A stretch of DNA of 11,302 nt from JBFLVQ01 sp040758525 (GTDB lineage Bacteria > Acidobacteriota > Blastocatellia > Chloracidobacteriales > JADJPF01), in NCBI GenBank assembly GCA_040758525.1, contig JBFLVQ010000278.1, forward strand, positions 1-11,302, given 5' to 3'. Of the stretch, positions 1-6,389 are shown piece after piece (position 1 is the stretch's first letter; each line of letters opens with the position of its first letter). The notes beneath the pieces are model-generated. The model did no database searches. It was given only the letters and a program-made list of their open reading frames with translations, and had not been told where the DNA came from. Position numbers and translations under genes: made by a program.

Positions 1-97
1 GTTGTACATCATAATTGATACTTTGTCAATATGTTGAGCATGAAATTTGTTAGACAACACATTATTAATATATTTGAATTAGATAGGGAAGGATAGT
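1..97. other. AT-rich intergenic end of window, nothing recognised
   Basis: This AT-rich stretch lies beyond the ssb terminator and runs off the left edge of the window. I see no open reading frame with a ribosome binding site, no tRNA-like fold and no repeat of note. A 5-bp inverted match (TTGTC with GACAA) is too short to mean anything. It may hold the upstream or downstream region of a gene outside the window. Confidence 0.5.
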
Positions 98-136
98 TTA
101 AAAATGAAACAGCCAGCCCAAGAATTGGACTGGCTG
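98..136 (-). terminator. Rho-independent terminator of ssb / tol-pal-ssb transcript
   Basis: Read on the minus strand, an 11-bp stem (arms 126-136 and 110-120, with one G-U pair) closes a 5-nt loop. It is followed directly by a U-rich run, UUUCAUUUUU, at 100-109. It begins 25 nt after the ssb stop codon. Stem length, GC content and the U tract all fit an intrinsic terminator, so this is the likely end of the minus-strand operon. Confidence 0.88.
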
Positions 137-160
137 GTCTCTGCTGCTACTTTAAAGAAT

Positions 161-598
161 TTAGAAAGGGATATCGTCTTCGGTAACAGTCTGATCGATA
201 AAGTCTGCTTCACTATTTTTGGTTGCTGTTTTGGCTTGAGAAGCACCTCCTCCGATCGCAGTATCGTCGCCGCGACTGCCAAGCATTTGCAACTCTGTGC
301 CAACCACCTCCAAGCTAGTACGGACACGACCATCTTTATCTGTCCATTCGCGTGCGCGTAAGCGCCCTTCAATATAGACCTGTCGGCCTTTGCTTAGATA
401 TTGACTAGCGACTTCTGCCTGGCGTCCCCAGAAAGTAACTCGAAACCAGGTTGTCTCGTCTTTGGATTCACCGCTGGGATCCTTACGCCGCTCATTGGTA
501 GCGACAGAAAAATCACATACAGCAGTACCCTGGGGAGTATAACGTAGCTCAGGATCACGGCCTAGGTTACCAACAATAATTATCTTATTGAATGACAT
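161..598 (-). CDS. ssb: Single-stranded DNA-binding protein SSB
   Basis: This 145-residue protein binds single-stranded DNA during replication, recombination and repair. It also recruits partner enzymes through its tail. The OB-fold domain fills about residues 1-105: the start MSFNKIIIVGNLGRDPELRY, then TWFRVTFWG near residue 50, then GRQVYIEGRL near 71. A Gly/Ala/Thr/Asp-rich disordered linker follows, and the protein ends in the acidic tip DDIPF, which is the partner-docking motif. Length is slightly below that of E. coli SSB. The start is fixed by AGGAGAG (604-610) five nt before ATG. It sits 41 nt downstream of cpoB on the same strand with no convincing promoter between them, so it is probably co-transcribed with the tol-pal genes. 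A strong terminator follows. Identification is near certain. Confidence 0.97.
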   Translation of the reverse strand: MSFNKIIIVGNLGRDPELRYTPQGTAVCDFSVATNERRKDPSGESKDETTWFRVTFWGRQAEVASQYLSKGRQVYIEGRLRAREWTDKDGRVRTSLEVVGTELQMLGSRGDDTAIGGGASQAKTATKNSEADFIDQTVTEDDIPF

Positions 599-639
599 AA
601 TAACTCTCCTTAAGGTAAACGTGATGGTGAGTCAACACA

Positions 640-1461
640 CTAGCGATGTGGCCGCGTCGGCTTTATTGGTTCGGGAGGAAGTTGATTGAGAGCTTCCTGA
701 GCCATCTTGGCTTCTAGGGTGCCTGGATAATTCTGTACCACCAACTTTAGATCTATCTCTGCCTCTTTACGCTGACCGAGTTTAAGTAGAGAATCGGCTT
801 TCTTATAATGTGCAGTAGCCACTTTGTTATTACTGTTATATTCGCGTACCAGCTTATCAAATTCACCAGCTGCGGATTTGTAGTCAAGCTGCTTGTAGTA
901 GGCGTCCCCAATTAGGTATTGGGCATTACCAGCCTTCTCCGTTTGGCTAAAGCATCTCACATAATTTTGAAACTGTGCGATCGCTAGCGCATAATTGCCA
1001 CGCAAGTAGTCACTGTAAGCTTGCGCAAATTGTTGCTCACCATTATCACAATTGGAAGTGATCTCTCGAGGGATAAAGAATCCCTCGATCTTTTTCAGTT
1101 GAACTTCAAGTTTTTCTAGTCGTTGATCGGTAGCATTAAGCCGTTCATTGAGCCGTGAAAGCTGTGAGGTGGTATTGTTAGCAGCTTCTGTCACAGAGCC
1201 CAAGCTACGGTCAACTATATCACGAGTTTGGGTAACGTCGCGCCGCGCGATAGATATACCATCAACAACTTGGCCGAAGAGAGCAGTGAGCTGACCACTG
1301 TTTTTATCGGATGATTCCTTAAGATTACGTATATCGGTTTGCAGAACTAAAATCTGTTCCTTCAGCTTGATAATCTCTTCTTTGTCACCCGCCTGCAGAG
1401 GGCGCTGCATAAGTAGGGCGAACATTACTGCCAGCGCACCAAAAACTAAAATCTTACGCAT
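640..1461 (-). CDS. cpoB: Tol-Pal system periplasmic TPR protein CpoB/YbgF
   Basis: This 273-residue periplasmic protein is the last gene of the tol-pal cluster. In E. coli, CpoB modulates PBP1B and couples outer-membrane constriction to septal peptidoglycan synthesis. Residues 1-24 form a signal peptide (MRK, hydrophobic core, then LQA before the predicted cleavage). Residues about 27-125 are rich in heptad-like Leu/Ile with charged residues and look like the trimerising coiled coil. Residues about 142-261 carry tandem TPR-type repeats (FAQAYSDYLRGNYALAIAQF; YLIGDAYYKQLDYKSAAGEF; YKKADSLLKLGQRKEAEIDL), the YbgF C-terminal arrangement. The tail is Pro-rich and basic. Upstream GGAGG and AGGAA stretches support this ATG. 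A 108-nt gap holding a perfect hairpin separates it from pal. Position and architecture agree, so the call is firm. Conservation of the PBP1B role here is inference. Confidence 0.9.
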   Translation of the reverse strand: MRKILVFGALAVMFALLMQRPLQAGDKEEIIKLKEQILVLQTDIRNLKESSDKNSGQLTALFGQVVDGISIARRDVTQTRDIVDRSLGSVTEAANNTTSQLSRLNERLNATDQRLEKLEVQLKKIEGFFIPREITSNCDNGEQQFAQAYSDYLRGNYALAIAQFQNYVRCFSQTEKAGNAQYLIGDAYYKQLDYKSAAGEFDKLVREYNSNNKVATAHYKKADSLLKLGQRKEAEIDLKLVVQNYPGTLEAKMAQEALNQLPPEPIKPTRPHR

Positions 1462-1530
1462 AAAAATTATTTCCTACCTCCAATAAGAGACAAAACAGAT
1501 ACACAGCTTAACAAACTGCCGATTTTCTTG

Positions 1531-1563
1531 AAAGAGTTTTGGGGAGAATCCCCAAAACTCTTT
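1531..1563 (-). terminator. 15-bp perfect hairpin between pal and cpoB (attenuator or 3'-end stabiliser)
   Basis: Arms 1531-1545 and 1549-1563 are exact reverse complements around a 3-nt loop. The hairpin begins 7 nt past the pal stop codon. On the minus-strand RNA the 3' arm ends in CUCUUU and is followed by CAAGAAAAUC, so the U tract is weak. On the plus strand the arm is followed by only one more T. A partial intrinsic terminator lowering cpoB/ssb expression, or an mRNA 3'-end protector for pal, fits best. The hairpin itself is certain; its function is inferred. Confidence 0.6.
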
Positions 1564-1569
1564 TATAAA

Positions 1570-2553
1570 CTACTTCTCACTTGGTTCGGGTCTTAACTCG
1601 CCACCACGTACATAGACAAAGTCAGCTCTGCGATCATAAGCCCAGGAAGGCGGTCGCTCTGGTGTGCCTTCTGATGTACCGCTAGCATTGCGCTTACCAT
1701 TGCTAATGACATCCATTCGCGATGGATCAACACCCTGTGAAATCAGATGAGTCTTGGCAGCATTGGCCCGTTTATCTCCCAATGCCAAATTATACTCTTC
1801 CGAACCGCGTGGATCACAATTTCCCTCAACTCGGAAGACAATACTTCTGTTCTCTGGGCTTAAGAGAAATTGAGCATTTCTATTGAGTGTTGAGATGGCA
1901 TCAGGTCGCAAATCTGACTTATCAAAATCAAAGAATATTGGTTTAACTTCTCTACGAAATCTATCCCGTGCAGCCTCTGAACCATCTCTACCATCCCCAT
2001 CCGTGGTTGGACCAGAAGGACCAGTAACAGTAACACGAGCACTGGCGGTAGCATCGCCGCCGGGGCCTTTTGCTGTCGCGGTATAGGTTGTAGAATCGAT
2101 TGGTGCAACATTAGTCTCACCAGAAGCACCAAATGAACCTATACCAGGGAGCTCTACTTTATCAGCATTTTGTGAAGACCAGCGCAGACGGGATTGCTTG
2201 CCTTTCTCAATCACGGCCGGCTCTGCTGTCAATGTGATCGACGGTCTGGCTAAAACCTCTACCCTTACCGTCTCACGATCTCTGGCTTCTTTGCTGCCAC
2301 GTTTACCGATCAATTCATAGGTGATCGTATTGGTAGGTTGAAAGCTCTTAGTTCCAGATTTGGAAACAGATTCCCCGTTTAAGGTAATCTCCTTGGCATC
2401 CTTGGAAGTCCAATTTACCGAAACTGATTCACCCTGTTTAATCTGATTTTTGGAAACCGAAAGCTCTACTTTTGGTTTGGCACATGCCGCGCTCATAGCC
2501 ACAAGCAATAACACTGAGCTCAAGAGGACTATTCTTTTTCTTTCTTCCTTCAT
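1570..2553 (-). CDS. pal: Peptidoglycan-associated lipoprotein Pal with two N-terminal Ig-like domains
   Basis: This 327-residue outer-membrane lipoprotein binds peptidoglycan as the Pal component of Tol-Pal. A lipoprotein signal peptide ends at MSAAC, with the lipidated Cys at 24. Two repeated beta-sandwich-like units follow, about 27-102 and 103-177. Each has a pattern of ELSVSKNQIKQGESVSVNW / SITLTAEPAVIEKGKQSRLRW and later TITYEL / STTYTAT, which resembles bacterial Ig-like repeats. A Gly/Asp linker (178-195) leads to the OmpA domain (about 203-317). That domain contains FFDFDKSDLRPDA, then GNCDPRGSEEYNLALGDKRA with Asp247 and Arg262 in the places known to hold diaminopimelate. It is about twice the length of E. 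coli Pal (173 aa) because of the Ig-like units. AGGAG (2559-2563) five nt before ATG sets the start. It follows tolB by 141 nt. Confidence 0.93.
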   Translation of the reverse strand: MKEERKRIVLLSSVLLLVAMSAACAKPKVELSVSKNQIKQGESVSVNWTSKDAKEITLNGESVSKSGTKSFQPTNTITYELIGKRGSKEARDRETVRVEVLARPSITLTAEPAVIEKGKQSRLRWSSQNADKVELPGIGSFGASGETNVAPIDSTTYTATAKGPGGDATASARVTVTGPSGPTTDGDGRDGSEAARDRFRREVKPIFFDFDKSDLRPDAISTLNRNAQFLLSPENRSIVFRVEGNCDPRGSEEYNLALGDKRANAAKTHLISQGVDPSRMDVISNGKRNASGTSEGTPERPPSWAYDRRADFVYVRGGELRPEPSEK

Positions 2554-2694
2554 CGCTTCTCCTTTCGTGGCCTCTCTCCTTCAGAAACGGCCTATTCAAC
2601 GGTATTAATAGTCACATCCTAGCCTGAGATTATTTCTTTCAAATCAAATATAATAGCCCTAGATGGAACCACTTACATTGTTTTATCTGATGTT
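2554..2694. other. tolB-pal gap, no gene
   Basis: This 141-bp gap is the longest inside the tol-pal run. It holds the pal Shine-Dalgarno at its left end and AT-rich sequence elsewhere. I see TTGAAA and TAGGAT on the minus strand, but only 15 nt apart, so a separate pal promoter is possible but not supported. There is no terminator-like hairpin after tolB. Confidence 0.4.
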
Positions 2695-3999
2695 TTACCT
2701 TGACCAAGAAGGTGATCGCCCTCCACCCTTAGACACCTGTTTTTCACCTGTCCCATCAATATTCATAATCCAAACTTCCCATCGCCCAGTACGATTTGAT
2801 TGGAAAGCAATATGGCGACTATCGGGCGCCCAAGAGGGTGCTTCATTACCACCATTACTAGAAGTAAGCTGCAAAATTTGGCCGGAGGCAACATCAAGCA
2901 CATAGATATCTGAGGAGCCTGCTCCTGCAGGTCGCCAAGTATAAGCAATAAATTGGCCATCTGGTGACCAGGCAGGGGCATCAGCTTGCCCGCCATGTGT
3001 AAGCACTCGCTGTACGTTAGAGCCATCCAAATCCATTATGTAAATTTGTGGTGTACCAGAGCGATCTGAGATAAATGAGATCTGTTGTCCTGTCTTAGGA
3101 TTCCAACGTGGAGAAGTATCAATAATTCCACGGTTATTGGTTAAGCGGCGCGGGCGATTACCATCAGTAGTAGAGATATAGATCTCCATTGCATCGCTAT
3201 CCTTACTACAAGCATAGGCCATTAAGGAACCATCAGGAGAAAATTGTGGAGAACTCACTGTACCACGCGGAGGTGTGGCAAAACTGTAAGGTAGACCATC
3301 ATTGGCTGAATGCACCTCAATAGTTGGTCGAGTGGTCTTATAGGAGATATAGGCTACTTTGGACCCATCTGGCGATAGACTTGGCAATATTGCATAACTG
3401 CCATCACGTATCAGTACACGTTGGCCAAATCCATCATAATCCATTACCATTATCTCTTTACTAGTAGTATAGGCTATCTTTGATGTGGCAATACCATCAA
3501 TGTTAAACAACTTCTTTAAGATTTCATCGGCAAATTGGTGTGCAAGCTGGCGTATAGAGGTACCACGGTAGGTCTTCTCAATCAATCCACTACGAGTTTT
3601 TACATCATATAGATAAGCTTCTACACCATCACCTTTAATTTGGCCAAAAGCTAAATAATCGAGTCGCGCTGGATCAGCATTCCATTCTTCAATCTTCAAT
3701 TCTACTGGGGAAGCAAGCCCTACCTTAGGGTAGAGGCTTTTGCCAACGATATCGATTAAGCCAGCAAACTGTAGATCACCGGCCAGCACCTCATTGAAGG
3801 TGTTAACATCAGGTTGGCTAGCGCCAGTTCGCAGCAGGAAATCTGCTACTCCTAGTCGCTGTATGCCTCCTGGACGGACGATAATACCTAACTTCTGTTT
3901 TAGATCCTGCTGATCCTGTGCTTGAACGTTTAAGGAAGCGCCCACTATCGAAGTGAACACAAACAAGATCATCACTAGCAAAGCAAGTTTCGACTTCAT
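2695..3999 (-). CDS. tolB: Tol-Pal system translocation protein TolB
   Basis: This 434-residue periplasmic beta-propeller protein binds Pal and competes with Pal's peptidoglycan binding. Residues 1-27 form a signal peptide ending in VQA before QDQQ. The TolB N-terminal domain spans about 35-150, including LGVADFLLRTGASQPDVNTF and a tail region reading IRQLAHQFADEILKKLF, typical of the family. From about 160 onward come repeated PD40 propeller blades: SPDGSKVAYIS, SPDGSLMAYAC, NPKTGQQISFIS, SPDGQFIAYTW and APDSRHIAFQS, each paired with a blade such as IYIMDLDG or VWIMNIDG. Length matches E. coli TolB (about 430 aa). No clear Shine-Dalgarno precedes the ATG, and a later Met at position 10 would shorten the signal peptide, so I keep the longer start. 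It lies 51 nt after the TonB/TolA-like gene and 141 nt before pal. Confidence 0.95.
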   Translation of the reverse strand: MKSKLALLVMILFVFTSIVGASLNVQAQDQQDLKQKLGIIVRPGGIQRLGVADFLLRTGASQPDVNTFNEVLAGDLQFAGLIDIVGKSLYPKVGLASPVELKIEEWNADPARLDYLAFGQIKGDGVEAYLYDVKTRSGLIEKTYRGTSIRQLAHQFADEILKKLFNIDGIATSKIAYTTSKEIMVMDYDGFGQRVLIRDGSYAILPSLSPDGSKVAYISYKTTRPTIEVHSANDGLPYSFATPPRGTVSSPQFSPDGSLMAYACSKDSDAMEIYISTTDGNRPRRLTNNRGIIDTSPRWNPKTGQQISFISDRSGTPQIYIMDLDGSNVQRVLTHGGQADAPAWSPDGQFIAYTWRPAGAGSSDIYVLDVASGQILQLTSSNGGNEAPSWAPDSRHIAFQSNRTGRWEVWIMNIDGTGEKQVSKGGGRSPSWSR

Positions 4000-4050
4000 A
4001 CGCTTAAAATAGGCTTGATTCTAAAGATTTCAAAAGTTTTGAGAGATCGC

Positions 4051-4914
4051 TTAAGGATATTGGAACCAAACTTCCGCGATCGCCTCCTGCACCCCGCTGA
4101 GAAATCCAACCGGAAAAGGGGGAAGACCCTGTGTGGCGGTTGCGATTATCGCGCGCTCGGCAGCATAATTGAGCTGCTCATACGGGCTGCTTTGCTTAAA
4201 AAATATCTTTGGCACACGGCCGCCTACTACTGAGGTGATACGGCCATCCCTGGCAATCTTAACATATATTACCACATTGCTAACACCATTAACGGGGAGA
4301 TTTGCCGGTGTAAAATTTCTGCTAAGGATGTTCTGAATACGCCGGCCATACTCTGAGCCGCCTGGTAAACCCTGTCCTAAACCGGAACCTCCTCCGCCTT
4401 CACCTATGCCTATACCACCTTGAATAGCCGGTTTTTGAGAGCCATAGGTGGTGCCTAGGCTTGCTGTATTATCTCCAGAAGACCCTCGCCGCTCTTTTGG
4501 CGTCCATAGCCGCTCTTTCTTCTCCGTCACTGGTAGATTGGTCTTGCGAGTCTGTAGATCCTCTTTCTGCTTTGCGTTTGGCAATGGTTCTACTACTTCT
4601 TCTGCCTCTGCTTTGTGCTGTAGCCGTACGTTATTAACCGTATCATTTGGATCATCACCCTCATAGGCAACTTTTTGACGTCGGGCAAACCCAAGTATCT
4701 CAGAGGCGTCGGCCATACCAACTTGTATCGCTCCACCGCCGCCATCACCACCTTCACCCGGCCCCGCAGCAAGAAAGATTGCCGTAGGCATACGGCCCAT
4801 CCATAAAAATAGCGCTAGAAAGATCAGACCATGCACAATAGTAGAGATTAAACCATAGACAAGGAAGCGTTGAGGGGATAGTTTGCGTTCTCTGTGGAGA
4901 TTACTAAGTTCCAT
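4051..4914 (-). CDS. TonB/TolA-like energy-transducing protein (TolA position)
   Basis: This 287-residue protein occupies the tolA slot between tolR and tolB, so it most likely transmits TolQ/TolR energy to TolB/Pal. A short basic cytosolic start leads to one membrane anchor (about 17-39, containing His28 in the helix, reminiscent of the conserved TonB/TolA His). A Gly-rich stretch follows (GEGGDGGGGAIQVGM, 53-67). Then comes a charged, partly Pro-containing periplasmic region, and a second Gly-rich run (165-187). Residues about 188-287 form a TonB/TolA C-terminal domain: YGRRIQNILSRNFTP, VIYVKIARDGRITSV, YEQLNYAAERAI, and a final EVWFQYP. It lacks the long Ala/Lys helix of enterobacterial TolA. 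About eight extra residues (around GGRVPKIFF) seem to sit inside the C-terminal domain. No clear Shine-Dalgarno is visible. A dedicated TonB function is possible but less likely given the context. Confidence 0.85.
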   Translation of the reverse strand: MELSNLHRERKLSPQRFLVYGLISTIVHGLIFLALFLWMGRMPTAIFLAAGPGEGGDGGGGAIQVGMADASEILGFARRQKVAYEGDDPNDTVNNVRLQHKAEAEEVVEPLPNAKQKEDLQTRKTNLPVTEKKERLWTPKERRGSSGDNTASLGTTYGSQKPAIQGGIGIGEGGGGSGLGQGLPGGSEYGRRIQNILSRNFTPANLPVNGVSNVVIYVKIARDGRITSVVGGRVPKIFFKQSSPYEQLNYAAERAIIATATQGLPPFPVGFLSGVQEAIAEVWFQYP

Positions 4915-4952
4915 GTATCTTATATATTACGCCAAATAGTTAATGTATTACA

Positions 4953-5390
4953 TCAGCTTTTATTAAGTGTTGGCTCAGTAACCAGACTAACTTGTGCGCC
5001 AGCCTTTTTACATTCGCTTAAAACATAGGCAATAACACGGTAGGGAGTATCGCCATCGCCACGTATATAAACCTTTTTCTCCTTGGAGTTAGTTATTTTA
5101 GCTTGAAGTTGTTTAGAAAACTCTCCCGTCTTTATGTTAAGGGGCTTCTTGTCTGTTCCTAGATAGACACCACCATCCTTATCTATGCTTACAATTACCG
5201 AATCATTTTTGGGAGATTCAGGCTTGGTGGTATCGCCAGTTTTAGGAAGGTTCACCTGAACACCAGTTTGTAAGATTGGCGCAGTGACCATAAAAATGAC
5301 TAGCAACACTAACATCACATCGACTAATGGGGTCACATTTATTTCTGATAGTGAAGTTTGTGTGCGGCCACGACTGTTCGTAAATGCCAT
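4953..5390 (-). CDS. tolR: Biopolymer transport protein TolR/ExbD
   Basis: This 145-residue inner-membrane protein forms the proton-conducting channel with TolQ. The N-terminal cytosolic part leads into INVTPLVDVMLVLLVIFMVT (17-36). This is the family's single membrane helix, with the essential proton-carrying Asp at residue 24, and it is followed by the characteristic VNLPKT. The periplasmic domain (about 62-140) has VIVSIDKDGGVYLG, VYIRGDGDTPYRVIAYVLSECKKAG and a closing VSLVTEP, all typical ExbD/TolR signatures. Length is the same as typical TolR/ExbD (about 140 aa). AGGA five nt before ATG supports the start. It lies 15 nt downstream of tolQ and 38 nt before the TonB/TolA-like gene. Neighbouring tolB and pal favour the name TolR over ExbD. 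Confidence 0.95.
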   Translation of the reverse strand: MAFTNSRGRTQTSLSEINVTPLVDVMLVLLVIFMVTAPILQTGVQVNLPKTGDTTKPESPKNDSVIVSIDKDGGVYLGTDKKPLNIKTGEFSKQLQAKITNSKEKKVYIRGDGDTPYRVIAYVLSECKKAGAQVSLVTEPTLNKS

Positions 5391-5405
5391 AAGAGTCCTA
5401 CCAGA

Positions 5406-6122
5406 TCAGGTGAAATTACGCTCAATTAGGTTCAAAAACTCTAATGAAAAATCATCCATTTCAGCGGTAAGCACCTTGATCTTATTAAGAAAATGGTTAT
5501 ACCCAACTGCTGCCGGGACGGCGGCTGCGATACCAGCCGCCGTGGCGATAAGCGCCTCTGCAATACCAGGAGCAACTGCTTGCACAGAAGCTTGTGTGGT
5601 TGAGCTTAAACCCTGAAAGGCAATGATAATTCCCACTACAGTACCGAATAGTCCAATAAATGGGGAAGCATTAGCCGTGGAAGCTAACCATCCTACGCCA
5701 CGTTCCAAGCGGGTGGTTTCGCTGATAGAGGCACGCTGCATAGCGCGGCCAACCGCTTGTAGGCTCTTCAGTGCAGCACTAATTTGGGCTGCATTCGCTT
5801 TCTGAATCTGTTTATCCATCTCTTGATAACCAGCAAGAAATACCCCTACTAGGGGGCTCTCTTTAAATGACTGGCAAGCAGTATAGATATCACCCAGCCG
5901 ACCGCTTTGTCGGAAAATGTTCAAAAAACTGTCGGTTTGGCGTTGCGCCTTATTAAAGGCAAGTATCTTAGTAAGAATAATTGCCCAAGAGAGGATAGAA
6001 AACAGCAACAGCAACAATAGAACCAATTTGGCGATGGGGCTAGCACGCAGTAAAAGATCGATTAAGCTATGACTGGGTTGGGTTTCTGCCTGCAAAAGGA
6101 GTAACACCATTAAATACCGCAA
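5406..6122 (-). CDS. tolQ: MotA/TolQ/ExbB proton channel protein TolQ (TTG start)
   Basis: This 238-residue polytopic inner-membrane protein forms the pentameric proton channel around TolR. Three membrane segments are visible at about 32-55, 147-170 and 184-208. The conserved cytosolic loop lies between the first and second. The family core GWLASTANASPFIGLFGTVVG carries Thr161, and APGIAEALIATAAGIAAAVPA carries Thr194. These match the channel-lining Thr residues of TolQ/ExbB. I chose a TTG start at 6122 because AGGAGGG (6131-6137) lies eight nt before it. The in-frame ATG at 6110 (residue 5) is 20 nt from that site, so it is the alternative. It is the first gene of the operon and sits 35 nt below the predicted transcription start of a strong promoter. 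Length matches E. coli TolQ (230 aa). Confidence 0.94.
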   Translation of the reverse strand: MRYLMVLLLLQAETQPSHSLIDLLLRASPIAKLVLLLLLLFSILSWAIILTKILAFNKAQRQTDSFLNIFRQSGRLGDIYTACQSFKESPLVGVFLAGYQEMDKQIQKANAAQISAALKSLQAVGRAMQRASISETTRLERGVGWLASTANASPFIGLFGTVVGIIIAFQGLSSTTQASVQAVAPGIAEALIATAAGIAAAVPAAVGYNHFLNKIKVLTAEMDDFSLEFLNLIERNFT

Positions 6123-6130
6123 CCTGGCAA

Positions 6131-6137
6131 CCCTCCT
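6131..6137 (-). promoter_or_regulatory. Shine-Dalgarno that selects the tolQ TTG start
   Basis: On the minus strand this reads AGGAGGG, the strongest ribosome binding site in the window. The spacing is 8 nt to TTG at 6122 but 20 nt to the first ATG (6110), so it favours TTG initiation. Confidence 0.75.
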
Positions 6138-6163
6138 AGAAAACAGTTGTTACTAAATAGCAC

Positions 6164-6193
6164 ATTCTATCTTACGCCAACAAGCTATGTCAA
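6164..6193 (-). promoter_or_regulatory. Sigma70-type promoter of the tolQ operon
   Basis: The minus strand carries TTGACA (6188-6193, a perfect -35) and TAGAAT (6164-6169, 5 of 6 to the -10 consensus), separated by 18 nt. Transcription would start near 6157, giving a leader of about 35 nt before tolQ. It is the best two-box promoter in the window and lies in the only divergent gap. Confidence 0.75.
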
Positions 6194-6321
6194 ACATTAC
6201 CAAGACATTGAGCTTGTTTTTCGACCCTTAAGGAAGAGTTAAAAAGCACCTAGCTAGCTAGATGGGCAAAACTCATCTTGAGTTGCCAATAAAGGTGATT
6301 GTATCGTTAATATTCTGCCCT

Positions 6322-6350
6322 TTACCAGTCTTGCTAGCGATGACCATAAT
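6322..6350 (+). promoter_or_regulatory. Candidate recN promoter
   Basis: TTACCA (6322-6327, 4 of 6 to the -35 consensus) and CATAAT (6345-6350, 5 of 6 to the -10) are 17 nt apart, upstream of recN. Transcription would begin near 6357, giving a short leader of about 33 nt. An alternative pair, TTGCCA with TTAATA, lies slightly upstream. I see no LexA-type box that I can name with confidence. Confidence 0.4.
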
Positions 6351-6389
6351 GCCTGACTTATACAGCAAATTATGCTAAACTCCCCGCCT

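Noticed and set aside
1..60. Inverted pieces TTGTC / GACAA and GTTGT / ACAAC at the left edge
   Set aside because: 5-bp arms in AT-rich sequence occur by chance, and no attachment site or mobile element boundary is visible.
599..640. Promoter for ssb (minus-strand TTGACT near 627-632)
   Set aside because: The -35-like box is good, but the -10 position 17 nt away reads TAAGGA, which does not match.
979..4082. GCGATCGC octamers (near 979 and 4076), like the cyanobacterial HIP1 repeat
   Set aside because: Only two copies in 11.3 kb, both inside coding sequence, and the genes do not look cyanobacterial. CGATCG is only mildly frequent overall.
4448..4666. 72-codon plus-strand frame inside the TonB/TolA-like gene, Ser/Arg/Phe-rich
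   Set aside because: Its composition is that expected of the antisense of a Lys/Glu-rich coding region, with no ribosome site or motif.
6250..6261. 12-bp palindrome CTAGCTAGCTAG in the tolQ-recN gap
   Set aside because: It is a short tandem of CTAG with no second copy in the window and no clear fit to either promoter, so chance is a fair explanation.
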